Counted from the stretch's first letter, positions 11,624 to 24,000 are shown. The stretch is 64,000 bases of DNA from Euptelea pleiosperma (GCA_035048495.1 CM068544.1:12518138-12582137); one strand, 5' to 3'. Notes: generated by a model from the sequence alone, not told the origin. A program made the numbers and translations.

Positions 11624-11639
11624 GCTAACCACGGTCAGA

Positions 11640-11888
11640 GAACCCACTACTACTCTCTTCTCAGTCTTCACTGAGAAGCTTCTATCCCTCCCCGCTGAAC
11701 TAAATGTTTTTGCGGGTCTGCTCAGAGAACCCACTCCTACTCTCCTCTCAATCTTTACTGAGAAGCTTCGATCCCTCCCAGATCAACTCCGTGCTTTTGC
11801 CGGGCTGCTCAGAGAGCTCAATGCCCTTATCTCAATCTACACAGAGAAAGACCTGTTCTACACAGGTATACCTAGACAAGGGATAGGA
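11640..11888 (+). repeat. 87-bp (29-codon) tandem repeat in the T2 ORF
   Basis: Repeat starts at 11640, 11727 and 11814 are in register, with a further degenerate upstream unit before S1 (8680-8704). Each begins R-E-(P/L) and contains a TEK motif followed by a Leu/Pro-rich stretch ending in FAGLL. T1 has one unit fewer in the corresponding stretch (about 2280-2460, minus strand), so copy number varies while the frame is kept. Confidence 0.75.
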
Positions 11889-11891
11889 TAG

Positions 11892-13863
11892 TTGTCTCCG
11901 TTCCACATTAGGTGTCAGGAAGACTGCAGATTCACTCAGTCTCCATGAGTTTTATCCTGGTTGGGGGTACTTGATATACCCCCGTCATGTCTGGCTGAAG
12001 ACGTAAAACTTAGCACTTTCGGAAAGGCAATTCCGGTATTCCTAGAGTACATGAGTCTCATGCATTTGTGATTATTGTTATATCTTTGGCAATGCAGGTA
12101 CATTCATTCTTCCGATCATCAAGTATCACACACTGTCGAGTTTCTGCCGACTTGGTAACATCCTTCCTGAATCTTTGCATCATCATCACTGATTTGTTAT
12201 CATTTTATGTCCCGGTCATGAGCACCGAGGACGGTGCTATATTTTGGTTGGGGGTGGGTATTTACCAAAACTCATGCCTTCATTTTGATAAAAAAAAAAA
12301 ATAATAAAAAAAAAGAAAAAAGTTTTTTTTGGGTGATTTTCGATGTTCTCCAAAAGTTTTCTAGAATTTCAAAAATGTGTCAAATACCCTGACTTTGATT
12401 AGCTGAAAACCTCCGTTAAGTCAGTATTGAGGATGTCAATTTTTGTTTAAAGTTAGCGTTGAGTCAATTCAAGCGTGACTACAGCAGGTTTGAAAACTTA
12501 GAAAAACTCAGATTCGGCACAATTGTACACTATCAACATCAGAGTCATCCTAAGTTTTGAAACTCTAGAGATCCTGTGAGAAGAATTGTGGAGACCTAAC
12601 CCAGTGAGCTTTCGAGCCTTTAATCATTTCAGAGAGTTGTACAATAATCCTGATTCAATGGATGACTCACTATTCTTCATGCCCGCAATATTCGTTGAGA
12701 GATCTCATTATCTTTTGCTTAGATCATAAAACTCGGAACGACATCAAAATTGGATTATTACAACAGAACCTTCTCTGTATCCAATCAAGATAGTATACAT
12801 GATAGTGCAAACCTTAGAAAATGATTTAGGCCATTTTTCTGAACCATTCAGCCTTTTTACTCACCTGAATTATACTTCACTAGAAACCCCTTGAGCCATT
12901 CTATAAAAGCCTTTTCTTTGTAAACCCATCAACCTAAAATCCAGTATAGCTAAGAAGCATGACTGGCTACCCTTATTTTGAGATGGACAAAGGAATAACT
13001 GATATGGGTGTACCATGAAAAGAAAAGTAAAGAAGAAGAATCAAAAGAAAAAGAAAGTGGTTCAAGCTGAAAACAAAATATGGAAAGAAAGTATGAAAAA
13101 GTGCTGAAAAGAAATTGAGCAGTCTCAGAAATATCAAGAAAAAGAGAAAAATATGAAAAAAAAAAAGGAAAAAGAACCAGATATGGTGTTACGCCGCAGA
13201 AAAAGTGCAAGAAAAGGGCAATATCCTCTCAAGATCTTTGAAATCATGCATTCCTTTATCTCTCTACACCTGACCTAAGCCTCATTACAACCCAGAAAAG
13301 TCCTACTTGATTCTAGGATAGTACGATCATAAAATGTGGAGATTGGAGAAAGAGAAGCTATAGAGTTTGATCTGACGTTCCCGAGTGAAGTGGTATTCCA
13401 ATCATGAGATCTTCTTCTGTTAAAGATGTCCTTCCTTCAAATAAAACATATGTGAGATCTTTTGCCTCTTTATATTAAATACATCTCCTCACATATAAAT
13501 TGAGAGAAAAGAAGAAAACCCTTCTTGTGTGATTCTATTCTGAGTGCTAAACATGTGAGACTTGAGGTCGAGGCATAAAAACTTAGAGGTGATCTGGAAA
13601 TCTTTACTGTCGGATGATGAGAATGTTGAGCACACACACACGCAGAGTTTGACTATTCTGGGTCATGGTTATTAGTCTGTAGTCTTGCCAAAACTTTCCA
13701 ACTCTTCGCTAGCATGTAACTGTTTTTGCATCCATTCAATGATTTGACGAACGGTGTTTTCCCGGAGCTAATATGAAAAAGTGTGCAGCATGTGCAGAGC
13801 CCTTTTAAGCTCATTTATTTCGCACTAATTGCCAAGGATTGGCAATATGCTGGTTGGGGGTTG
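11892..13863 (+). other. T2 3' noncoding region and polypurine tract
   Basis: About 2 kb with no supportable ORF is conserved with T1 (327-2280) and T3 (37345-39240), both on the minus strand. Two G-rich tracts stand out. TTGGTTGGGGGTGGG at about 12244-12258 is internal. TGGTTGGGGGTTG at 13851-13863 directly abuts the 3' LTR and is the expected plus-strand primer. An A-rich run follows the internal tract (12290-12320). Confidence 0.75.
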
Positions 13864-16170
13864 TGATATTCGCTCAAAAGTGCTTATTTTAAGCAATTAT
13901 CCTGTTAGCGTTATTGCATACTCCCACGTTAAAATACTCTATTTATCTACTTTTCTACGTAAGAGTCTCTTCTATTGCGTAGAACACACTTTTCTGGACG
14001 AAATGGTATATTTGCATGCATTAAACACATTTTCGGAAGTCTAGATATTAAGCCGTTCTGATAAAGTCTCATTACGCGCTTCTTCTGTCGCAGGAAACCC
14101 CGATGGGACGATTCTCGAGACTTGTGGGCCCAAATCGATCATGAGAGCCCATTATCAAAGCTTAAAGAGCCCACATGCTATGACTAGAAGATATGGGCCA
14201 AATATGGGCTGAATCAGAGGACCAAAAAGCTGGCCCAAATAACGAAGAGAGTAGGAGAGCCAATGACCAAGAGACGGACCAAAGCATTTAAAGCCACATG
14301 AGTCAGCAAAGAATGATAGTCGACTCTACTGGAGAAGCGTGAGGATGGTCACAGTGAAGACCAGGGTTCCAGACCCTCCGCCAGTGCTTTTTTCCATTTT
14401 TTTGATACTTTTTCTCTCATCTCTCCTTATTCTCTCTCTCTCTCTTCATCTCTCGGTCCTCGAATCTACTGACCTAACCCCAGAACTCCTGCCCATCAGC
14501 TCTATCTCATCTCCCTTAGCTTTCTGACCGTTGGATCTTCAATCGGACCGTTGGATCTCTCTAGATCCGTCGATCCACCAATCTGAGTCCCAATCAAGTC
14601 ACCATCCATCCGATCGCCATCAGAATGTCTATCACATCATCTTGTGAGACGATGGACATCATCAGTCCATGTGGGCCAATAGCCGGGCCCATCTTCATCG
14701 ACCCGCTGTCCGACCAGTTAGTGGACCCCGCGAATTTCAAAATAATTTTAATTAAATGGGGGGTCCACTAATTGGGGAGATTCCCCATAGAAAAGTAGGT
14801 TTTTACTTAATGGAAATAGGGAGCTTTATAAGAGGAGGGAGAAGGGTTCGTTCGAACCCTAATCCCTCTCCCCTCTCCTTCCCCCTCTTCTTTCTCTTCC
14901 TCTCCACTGATCCGGCGAGCTAAACCGGCGAGCCAACTCCGGCGACTGGTTCCTTCTTCTTCTTTTTCTTCTTCTTCTTCTTCTTCTTCTTCTTCTTCTT
15001 CTTCTTCTTCTTCTTCTTTTTCTTCTTCTTCTTCTTCTTCTTCTTCTTCTTCTTCTTCTTCTTCTTCTTCTTCTTCTTCTCCTCTTCCTCCTCCTCTTCG
15101 TCTTCTTCGTCTTCTTCTTCGTCTGCACCATCGCCGGAGTTGCAGACAGCAACTCCGGTCGTTGTTTTCACACACCATCTCTTCACGTTGTAGGTCCTCC
15201 ACGAGGTCTCCCTCCTTCTCTTTTATCATAACAGACCTGTAACATGAGTTGCATGTCTGTCTTCTCACCGCCTCCAGTCCGCCATTAAAAAAAAAAAAAA
15301 ATGTTCTCCACCTACTGTGCACACCGACCCTTTGCTCCACCAATAGTGGAGAATGTCCTCTCATCAAGCAACCTATGACCAGACCTGCAAAAGCTCTCCT
15401 CTTCCACGATGCTGCTGCCCCCCTCCACGTTCAGCTGCTGTCCTCAAAGTTGCTTCACCCAACGGCTAACACCTACGACTTCATGCTGCCAGTAGCAACG
15501 TGTATTGCACACCAGCAACACCGTTTCCCACAATGCACCATAGCTCACCACGTGGCTGCTACCATTTTGAGCCACCAGTTGCTGCCCCGTGTTGTGTGGA
15601 CGTCCACCAAATCGCACCTCCTTCCACCACCCACAAGCTTGCTGCCCATACCGACGCATGCACCCACGTGCGCACAAGATCCATGTGGCGGATGCAAAAC
15701 CTTTGGTAAGTTCATGGTGAGATCTATTTTTCTCTCTTTCCTTTCCTTATTTCTCTAGAATTCTCAATTTCTATCTCTAGAATAGTTTCCTCTTTCTCTC
15801 TCTAAACCTTCACTTTCTCTCTCTTAAACTCTCTCTCTCTACTTTTCTCTCCTAAATTTTCTCTTTCTCTCTCTACCCTAATCTCTTTTAATGTTTTCTA
15901 GTTTAGTTATTTTTATTTGATTTTCATTGTAAGAGACAAGTTCAGTTGAATAAATATGAATTAAGTGTGATTGAGTTACTTTCTCTGCAAATTTCCCGTC
16001 ATTTTATGTTCATTATTGCGCTAACCTGACTAATCCCGAGTGAGGATCGACATCCGACACGAATCCCTATACAATATTGCTCATTTTACAGGTTAAATGT
16101 CTCGGATAAATTAAAAATGTGTTGAAGTTAGGGTTTCCGTAACCAACGACGCGGAAAAACCCCACTTTCA
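13864..16170 (+). repeat. T2 3' LTR
   Basis: The 2,307-bp partner of 2993-5314 keeps the TATA box (14825-14831), the TT-loop hairpin (14844-14859), the CTT microsatellite (about 14952-15081) and the CCGGAGTTGC hairpin (15134-15158). It lacks one 20-bp U3 unit present in the 5' copy. It ends in CCCCACTTTCA, followed by the atcga target duplicate. Confidence 0.95.
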
Positions 16171-18072
16171 ATCGACATCAGGGTCAGTAGAGGTAGAGTG
16201 AGAAATAGGTTGCTCTGAGGTAGGTTCAAGATGTGGTGCTGTTAAAGGCACCGAATAAGGATACATTGGCTCCTCAATAACTGGCTTGATCTAGTGGTGG
16301 TAACAACTTCTATTTCATCCTAGCAATTCTGGTACTTGGTCTAATTGTGTGACTCCTCATTATAGACAGTGGGCCTGTCATTCTCCTCCAGATAGGCTAT
16401 TGGTGGGCTAGTGAAGTTGGCGTCCTCTCTCTCAGTTTCTAATTGAACTAGACGTTGCTCCAAAGATTGCTGTTGTTGGGCAATGTACTAAGAGAGAAGG
16501 TCTTCTAGACAGGGTTTAGTAGCCAACGGAGGCTGTTCAGCCAAGGGGAGCTGAGGTGCCAACTCTTGATTGTAGTCCGACTGGGTATGAAAGTTGTAAG
16601 GCAGAGTGGAGTCTGGGACTAGCTGCTAACTCTGAAAATCCTGAGGGGCCCACTGTTGATCAGAATAGTCATTCTGTGGATATGATGGGTACTGGGATTG
16701 CGAGTATTGCCAGTCATACTCTCCATTGGGTTGATGGAACCCGGAAGAATAATTATCCTGCGGAAGTTGCTGCGGGAGGGCAGACTGTTCCCAACCAAAG
16801 TTATGGTGACTCCTATTGTCTGGATAATAAGTATTGTCATAGGAGGTCTGCATTGGAGATGGAAATGTACAAACATCTTGCTGGATAGGAGGGTAATATC
16901 TTATAGACTGGGAATGGTACATAGGTTGCTGGACCGCGGCACGAAGGGCAGAGACTGAATTTTTAAGCTCTTGGAGTACAGAATTGTACTCCGGATCTCG
17001 GTGATTATCATACCTTGTAGAAGTGTGTGAGACTAGATTATCATGATGATATGCAGAATTGTCATACCATTGTTGAGAGTGATCACCTCGATTCTCACAG
17101 AAACTATAGTAGGTCTCATACAGAGGCCGTTCATCTGCCATTAGAGGCGATAGAGGGGTGCGGTGGACTAATTCTCAGATCGAGTCAGTAAAAGGTTAAG
17201 ACAGGTCCAACCGGGCTTCTACTTGAAAAAGCAAGCCCAAGATTTGGCAAAAAGTTGCCAAAAGGAGACACTAGAGTAGTGATTCTAAATGATGCACACC
17301 AAGCACAGATAATCCTATTCTAAACAATCAGGATATATTTTAGGCATTATCTTGTTAGTTTTGGGGTTAGAGTAGATTATGACAGTGGGCGGACTACTGG
17401 TTTATCTTTTAGCCGTCGGACTAACTGTATGCACTCAGAGGTTCTCACCAGGCTACACTCTTCAGAGCGAATCCTTTAGTACTAACTCTAGTCAACAACA
17501 AGGCAATCTGAAGCCTAGACAGACGTGCGGCACAATGGCTGTCTTAAGTACGTCCCAGACTAACCGGATTGGTCAAGTGTATAAGAAGAGTGTTCCCTCG
17601 AGTTAAGCTAGGGTTGGTGCGTGTTCCTAGTCCACACGCAACTAACCGCCGAATAGTCCAAGATGCCACGTTGAGCTCAGTGTACTTGAGTAGCAGGGAC
17701 TTATGGGTGTGTTAGACAACAGGGACCCGCGCTCATGGTCTTATTTCGATTGGATGTTAAGCGGGTTCATTTTGAGTGGATTTTTCCTCGAACACCGGGC
17801 TAATTGGCTCTAATTCTTGATTATTTTTAATTAAATGGAGCCTTGGGATCAAATCAGTTGGAATGATAAGGTGGGTGATGAAATCCCACCAGTTTCAATT
17901 TGGAGCTGGGTCTGCTCTCTTAGAGTTGATTGATTAACGGCCACGCCACACAAGTCGAAGAATATGGATGCGAAAGCAAATAGACAAGCGGCGATGATTC
18001 ACCCAATAACACCGTATCACACTCAAGGCGAGGATAGGGACTTACCTCCCGTGGGCCACGCCACGGGGTCTC
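16171..18072 (-). mobile_element. T1 interior, middle part
   Basis: T1 resumes here after T2. On the minus strand the order is leader (18072 to 17142), then the chimeric ORF (17141 leftwards). It aligns with T2 from about 6190 to 8150. The splice-donor-like AGGTAAGT is kept near 18045. Solo LTR S2 interrupts T1 at 18072, duplicating gtctc. Confidence 0.88.
16626..17141 (-). pseudogene. T1 chimeric ORF, N-terminal 171 codons
   Basis: This is the T1 counterpart of T2 7114-7626. It starts with the same MADERPLYETYYSF and ends at a stop (TAG) where T2 reads Gln. Identity is about 94% at the protein level by eye, higher than that of the downstream half (2460-2909). It has the same Tyr/Gln/Pro-rich composition and again no capsid core or zinc knuckle. 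Further stops occur at about 16488, so the copy is dead as a full-length ORF. Confidence 0.78.
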
Positions 18073-19712
18073 TGATATTCGCTCAAAAGTGCTTATTTTA
18101 AGCCATTATCCTTATAGCGATGTCGCATTCTCCTACGTAAAACTTGTCTTTTCGTCGACTTTTTCACGTAAGAGTTTCTTTCAATGCGTAGAGCGCAATC
18201 TTTAAACAAAAATTGACTATTTGCATGAAATATACGCATTTCGGATAGTCTAGATATAAAGCCGTTTTGATTAAGTCTTATTACGTGCTTTTCTCTCGCA
18301 GGAAACCTGATCGGGCAATTTTCAAGACTTGCGGGCCCATGATCAACCATAGAAGTCTAATATCAAAGCTTAAGGAGTCAACAAGCTATGACAAGAAGAT
18401 ACCGGCCAAGTACGGGTCAAGTCAGAGGATCGTAGAGCCAGATAAAGAACCAAGAGAGAGGAAAAGCTGAAGACCAAGAGACGAGCTAAAGTGATTCAAA
18501 GCCGCACCAACTGACATAAAATGACGGCTTACGTAATTGGTAAAGCTGACGGAAGATTACATTGAAGATCAGGGTTCATGACCCTCCGCCAGCTCTTTTG
18601 CCATTATTTTGTATTATTTTTCTCTCTCCTCTCTCCTAATTCTCTCTCCATCTCTCTAGACTCTAATATCTAACCCGTAGATCATCTCATCGTACCATTA
18701 GATCCCTAGATCTACCATCCGATCCCCCTCTCCATGATCGAATTGCCTATATCTCACCATCCGATCCTTAGATCGATCATCCTAACCCTCCGATCTCCAT
18801 CATCTAACCTCAGATTTTCTCTCCTTTAGCTTTATTCCATCTCTCATAGTTCTTCTACCGTTAGATCTTCAATTCGACCGTTAGATCATTCATCTGACCG
18901 TTGGATCTCTCCAGATCCTACGGTCCGCCAATTGTGGACCGAGTCAAACCACCACCTCATCTCATCCAATTATCATAGTTCCATCATCTAACAGCCCCCA
19001 TGGCCAAGTGACCCACCAGCAAATTGGAAACCCACGGCCTTGTAACCCGTTCTAGAGCCCATGGTGTTTTGGGCTCATTTACCATTTTTTCCCCTGCCGG
19101 CCAAACGCACCCTAACCTACGGTCTCGCAAGAGGCCCATATCTATCTGGCCCATTAGCCCGCTTATCCTTGAGCCCGTGCCCATACCCATTGACACATGG
19201 TCACAAGGCCCACGGGCCAATTATCCTTGTAATGACCTAATCAAAGCAAGTGGCCAACATAAACCCATGGGCTCTCACAAGCCCACATTCAAGCCAATGG
19301 GAGAAGTGGTCAACTTTGACCACTTCTCATCAATCCCCAACTTCATTCCTACGGTTTCTCTTTCCCAGAACAAACTACTCCCTTTAAAAGAGAGAGAAAC
19401 CTTGGGTCTCTCTTTGGTTCCCTCCCCCTTTCAACCTCCTACCTCTCTTCCCCTCTCATCCCTTTCCTCTATCAATTACTAGTGGTTGTCGTTTGCTCCT
19501 CCTTGAGCAACCGGACTGCCCTTGCATACCACCTTCTTACTCACCATTAATTCCGGCGAGAAGCTCGCCGGAATTGCGTCACCGTTGTGCAAAGTGTGCT
19601 GCCACCATGTCTTCTCCCCTTTCCCCTTCACGTTTGCTTCTTCTTCTCCTTCTTTCCTCCTTTCCTTGCTTCTTGTCTTACTTTCTTAATCTTCTTCCTC
19701 TTCTTGATCTTC

Positions 19713-19739
19713 ACCGGAGTTGCAGGCAGCAACTCCGGT
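19713..19739 (+). other. CCGGAGTTGC hairpin in S2
   Basis: ACCGGAGTTGC and GCAACTCCGGT form an 11-bp perfect stem with a 5-nt loop, in the pyrimidine-rich middle of S2. Confidence 0.85.
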
Positions 19740-20665
19740 CGTCTTCTTCCCCCTCTTTTCTTCGGTTTCTCCTTCTTTTCTTGTTGGCCATCTCCGCTTG
19801 TTGCCTTGCACCCCTCCTCTTGTGTGCACCTCTGTCCATCTAAGTTCGCCATCAGCTCCTTCCACCAACTACGAGTGAAAATCCAGCGGCTCACGATCTC
19901 TTGCTGCCCTTCAGCCTACAACGTGGTGGTTCTTCACCACGTTTCTGGATATCTTCTTGCTGGGTATTTCCTCAACTCCAGAGCACAGTAGATCTGCAAC
20001 TCTATTCCACCAATCTTCACCCTAAAACGTATCTCAGGTCTGCTCAGCCACAAGACGTGCACCAACACCTCCTTTCCATCTTCACCGGACGTCTCTGCAA
20101 CTTTGTTGCACAATCCTCCTGTCACCATGTTGAACCAGCAAACGTGCAGACCCAGTCTCAGGTAGGTGGACTAGCAGAGCTGTTGCATTTCCCTTCCACG
20201 TCTGCAACTCCAAACGGCTGCTGGCTGGATTGCAACTTCACTCCACAGGCCGTGATCTTCTCCACAGAGCCGTTGTGCTCTTCAAACGCTGGTAATACTA
20301 GTCACCATCGCCCTCCATAGATAGCAATCGCCTGCAACTCTTTGGGTGTTCTTCACCGGCCAAGATCTCAGCCTCACTCCACATCTGCTTTGCTCACCTG
20401 CTACAAACGAACCAGTCCACCTTCTCCACCGATTCTGCTGCCCCTCAACTCACCACCATCCACCATTCAAACCAGCAAGCTTCCTCTCTTTCAGGCAGTT
20501 TTCTTCTTCCATTGCCGGATTGCACTCCTCCACCCAGCAACTCAGTTGCAGGTCTACAACTTTCCAAGTTTCTGCCCTCATGACTCCACAACGCTGCTCC
20601 ATCCTCCGTTAGACACTGCAAGTACTCCTCCATTCATCTTCTGGCAGTGCACCAGCCACTTCTCT

Positions 20666-22999
20666 TGATATTCGCTCAAAAGTGCTTATTTTAAGAACTT
20701 ATCCTGTTAGCATTATCGCACTCTCCTACGTAAAACTGCTCTAATTATCCACTTTTCTACGTAAGAGTCTATCTCATTGCGTAAAATACACTTTTCTGGA
20801 CGAAATGGTATATTTGCATGCATTAAACACATTTTCGGAAGTCTAAATATTAAGCCGTTCTGATAAAGTCTCATTACGCGCTTCTTCTGTCGCAGGAAAC
20901 CCCGATGGGACGATTTTCGAGACTTGTGGGCCCAAATCGATCATGAAAGCCCATTATCAAAGCTTAACAAGCCCACATGCTATAACTAGAAGATATGGGC
21001 CAAATATGGGCTGAATAAGAGGACTAAAAAGCCGGCCCAAAGAACGAAGAGAGCAGGAGAGCCAATGACCAAGAGACGGACCAAAGCGTTTAAAGCCACA
21101 TGAGTCAGCAAGGAATGATAGTCGACTCTACTGGAGAAGCGTGAGGATGGTCACAGTGAAGAACAGGGTTCCAGACCCTCCGCCAGTGCTTTTTTCCATT
21201 TTTTTGATACTTTTTCTCTCATCTCTCCTTATTCTCTCTCTCTCTTCATCTCTCGATCCTCGAATCTACTGACCTAACCCCAGAACTCCTGCCTATCAGC
21301 TCTATCTCATCTCCCTTAGCTTTCTGACCGTTGGATCTTTCATCGGACCGTTGGATCTTCAATCGGACCGTTGGATCTCTCTAGATTCGTCGATCTACCA
21401 ATCTGGGTCCCAATCAAGTCACCATCCATCCGATCGCCTTCAGAATGCCTGTCACATCATCTTGTGAGACGATGGACATCATCAGTCCATGTGGGCCAGT
21501 AGCCGGGCCCATCAGCATCGACCCGCTGTCCGACCAGTTAGTGGACCCCGCGAATTTCAAAAATAATTTTAATTAAATGGGGGGTCCACTAATTGGGGAG
21601 ATTCCCCATAGAAAAGTAGGTTTTTACTTTTCAAAAAAAAAAAATTTTTATTTTCAAAAAATACCCTATTTCCATTAATGGAAATAGGGAGCTTTATAAG
21701 ATGAGGGAGAAGGGTTCGTTCGAACCCTAATCCCCCCCCTTTCTCTTCCATTCTCTCCCCCAACTCGTTTCTCCCTTTTCCCCCTCTCTTGGCCGCTGTT
21801 TTCCTCGACTTCTCCTCCACCTTCGTCATCTTCTTCACCGTTTTTCCACCGGAGTTGCAGCCTGCAACTCCGGCCACCACCTGCAACTCCGGCGAAACCA
21901 ACATCACCAGCCACCATCTTCTCCGCCTCCTTTTCACCATCGAACCTAGAAATTCCAAAAACCCCGTCCTCACCTTGGATCCCTACGTGCGATCCCTCAA
22001 CCCAACGTTTTCTTCATCACTTCCTTGCTGCCCTCCACGTTCCTGGTGGCTCCTCCACCTGTTGCGCTACTGTCCTCTCTTCCTCTTCTCATCTTTAAGT
22101 TGCAGTGCCAGCAACTTACCGGCCAAAAATTAGCCTACAACTCTGACCGGTGAAGCTGCTGCCCCTTGCGAATCAACCAACGCCTGCAACATCCGTTGTT
22201 GTAGGCCGTGCACACCAGCATCTCCAGTGAGTCTTCAATCCAACAACCTCTCACAAACTATGGCCATGATATCTAGCGATCACGACCGTTCATCTATCCT
22301 ACACCTTCGTCAACTTGCATGACTGTTAGCACCGCCTGCAAGCACCACCACTCACGGTTAGGCCGTGAACCTCCTTCCACATCAAGTCCCTCCACCACAC
22401 CACCTCACATCATGGCCGATCCTTCTTTGAACCGATCCTTCGCTGTTGGGTTGATCTCCATCACTCTCGGTAAGTTTGCAAATGTGAGATTCTCTCTCTA
22501 ACCCTCCATAGCTTGTTTCTCTCTCTTCTTTCTCTCTCTCTAGTCTCTTCTCTCTTTCTAAAAATTCATACTCTCTCTCCTCTTATTCTCTTCCTCTCTC
22601 TAGTTCTTACGGCTTTATAGTTTAATCCTTTTAGTTCTTTTTATGTTTAGTTCGCAATTTTGATTGAGAATATTGTAAGAAAATTATTATTTCAATAAAT
22701 TCTAGTATTACTTCATTGTTTTAGTTATTTTCTTTTTAATCTTATGGCAATTTCTCTCTCTAGAAATCACTAAGCATGTTTTAAATCCATCACCATTCTC
22801 ACCTCTCCATGTTTTCTTGATAAAAATCCGTCATTTCATGTCTTTGAATTACGCACACTAACCCCGAGTGCGGATCGACATCCGACACGAATCCCTATAC
22901 AATATCGCATATTTTGCAGGATTAAAACTCGGATCAAATTACAAATCTTGTTGAGATTAGGGTTTCCGTAACCAACGACGCGGAAAAATCCTACTATCA
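20666..22999 (+). mobile_element. S3: solo LTR nested in S2
   Basis: A 2,334-bp LTR from TGATATTCGC to CCTACTATCA is flanked by tctct (20661-20665 and 23000-23004). Its first ~1.1 kb closely resembles the T2 LTR, including three 20-bp U3 units (near 21326), TATA box 21693-21699 and TT-loop hairpin 21712-21727. Its remaining transcribed part is different and carries its own CCGGAGTTGCAG hairpin (21849-21873) plus an extra half at 21881. CTACGTAA sites lie at 20726 and 20757, 31 bp apart. Confidence 0.95.
21664..21689 (+). other. 26-bp perfect palindrome upstream of the S3 TATA box
   Basis: CCCTATTTCCATT is followed immediately by its exact complement, AATGGAAATAGGG. T2 has only the right arm (near 3958-3970), so the left arm and the intervening AT-rich stretch are a gain in S3 or a loss in T2. 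Confidence 0.85.
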
Positions 23000-24000
23000 T
23001 CTCTCCACCGGCCAGCATCCTTTTCATGAGCAAGAGACGGTCTGCTACTCCCTTGGCATCAGCCACTGTTATATGTTCAAGCGCTCCCTTCAATTTGTTG
23101 CAACAAGAAAAACCCAACGTGACAGGTTGGATCCCTTCAAGTTGCCTCATCTCAGCAACATCTTCAACAAATTTGAGTTGTAGTGCATCTCCTCCCAACG
23201 TTTGCACATCCTTGGACGACTGTGTACTGTCTCTCCACCACTTATCAACGTGGAACCAACCCCCAACCTGTAACCCAAACGGTGCTGCACTTCATGCAAC
23301 ACTTGCAAGTGCATGAGCACCTCTTCTCCTACATCAATCTTGTAGTCCACCAAGATGGGATCCTCCATGTTCTCCTAAAGGTAATTTCTAGCTATCTATT
23401 TCCCTCTCTAAACTCTTTCTAGATCATGCTAGTCATCTTCTCTATCTACCCATTTCTAGCACTTTCTCTCTCTATCTCTCATTCTCTCTCTAGATCTCTT
23501 ATTTTAGCCATTTTCTCTCTCTAATCTCCATTTCTCTATCTACCATTTCTTCCTCTATCTCTAATTTTCTCTCTCTATAATTTTGTCTCTCTTATTATTG
23601 CTTTCTAGTTAATTATTTAATTAGCATGTTTTATTCGATTGAAAGTTGTATTTTGACATTTGAATTTAATAAAGTGATTTGAGTTCATAAGTTGAGTAGT
23701 TCATTCTATCTCGTATTTTATTTTTGTTTTCAGTTTAATTTCTTCATCATTTTCTCTCTCTAAAACACGAAAGCTTGTTTTAAATCACCGATTCACCATT
23801 CTCACCTCTTCCATCATTTCTAGCAGATTTCTATTAATTTGTTCTTTATTTGCCTAAACCCCGAGTGCGGACGATACCCGACACGAGCCACTGTGCAAGT
23901 CTGCATTTTTGCAGATTAAGTGAACCAAATCGGAGAAATTACAAATATTGTTGAACTTTAGGGTTTCCGTAACCAACGTCGCGGAAAAAACCTAATTTTA

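Larger units (their letters stand above)
7114..11891 (+). pseudogene. T2 chimeric gag/protease-tail ORF, split by S1
   Basis: Without S1 and one duplicated gctaa, this is a single frame of about 617 codons with one internal stop (TAG 7786-7788). The visible blocks are 7114-7788, 7825-8704 and 11629-11891. The start MADERPLYET matches the MAVERPLIET segment inside T3 gag. Next comes a Tyr/Gln/Pro-rich stretch like the T3 gag C-terminus, including YPDNRSHHNFGW against HPDTRNHPNFSW in T3. A Gln-rich, probably coiled-coil segment follows, then a protease-tail-like part with CRDWNIPITLGN. The end is a 29-codon tandem repeat (FAGLLRE, FTEKL motifs). The capsid core, zinc knuckle and catalytic protease Asp are absent. 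A T1 copy of the N-terminal 171 codons is about 94% identical by eye. The product's function is unknown; a structural or RNA-binding accessory role is possible. Confidence 0.72.
2993..16170 (+). mobile_element. T2: complete non-autonomous LTR retrotransposon
   Basis: Both LTRs are present (2993-5314 and 13864-16170) with a TG...CA outline. The 5-bp target duplication atcga lies at 2988-2992 and 16171-16175. A tRNA-Asp-like primer site follows the 5' LTR and a G-rich polypurine tract precedes the 3' LTR. The interior is about 5.6 kb after removing the nested solo LTR S1. It holds a long leader, one chimeric gag/protease-tail ORF and a long 3' noncoding region, with no RT, RNase H or integrase. 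By eye the two LTRs differ by about eleven substitutions over about 2.2 kb outside microsatellites, so the insertion is recent. Movement would need proteins from an autonomous relative such as T3. Confidence 0.93.
18073..24000 (+). mobile_element. S2: solo LTR of the TGATA family inside T1
   Basis: TGATATTCGC starts at 18073 and the conserved terminal block ends at 24000, flanked by gtctc (18068-18072 and 24001-24005). After removing nested S3 the LTR is about 3.6 kb, the longest of the family here. The right end reads ...CCTAATTTTA, so the terminal dinucleotide is TA instead of CA. The block GTAACCAACG(T)CGCGG carries one change. The middle (about 18600-20660 and 23005-23900) is pyrimidine-rich with no supported gene. 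Confidence 0.92.

Noticed and set aside
19024..20668. Overlapping Ser/Pro/Leu-rich ORFs in S2
   Set aside because: Pyrimidine-rich LTR leader sequence; several frames are open at once, with no domain and no conservation.
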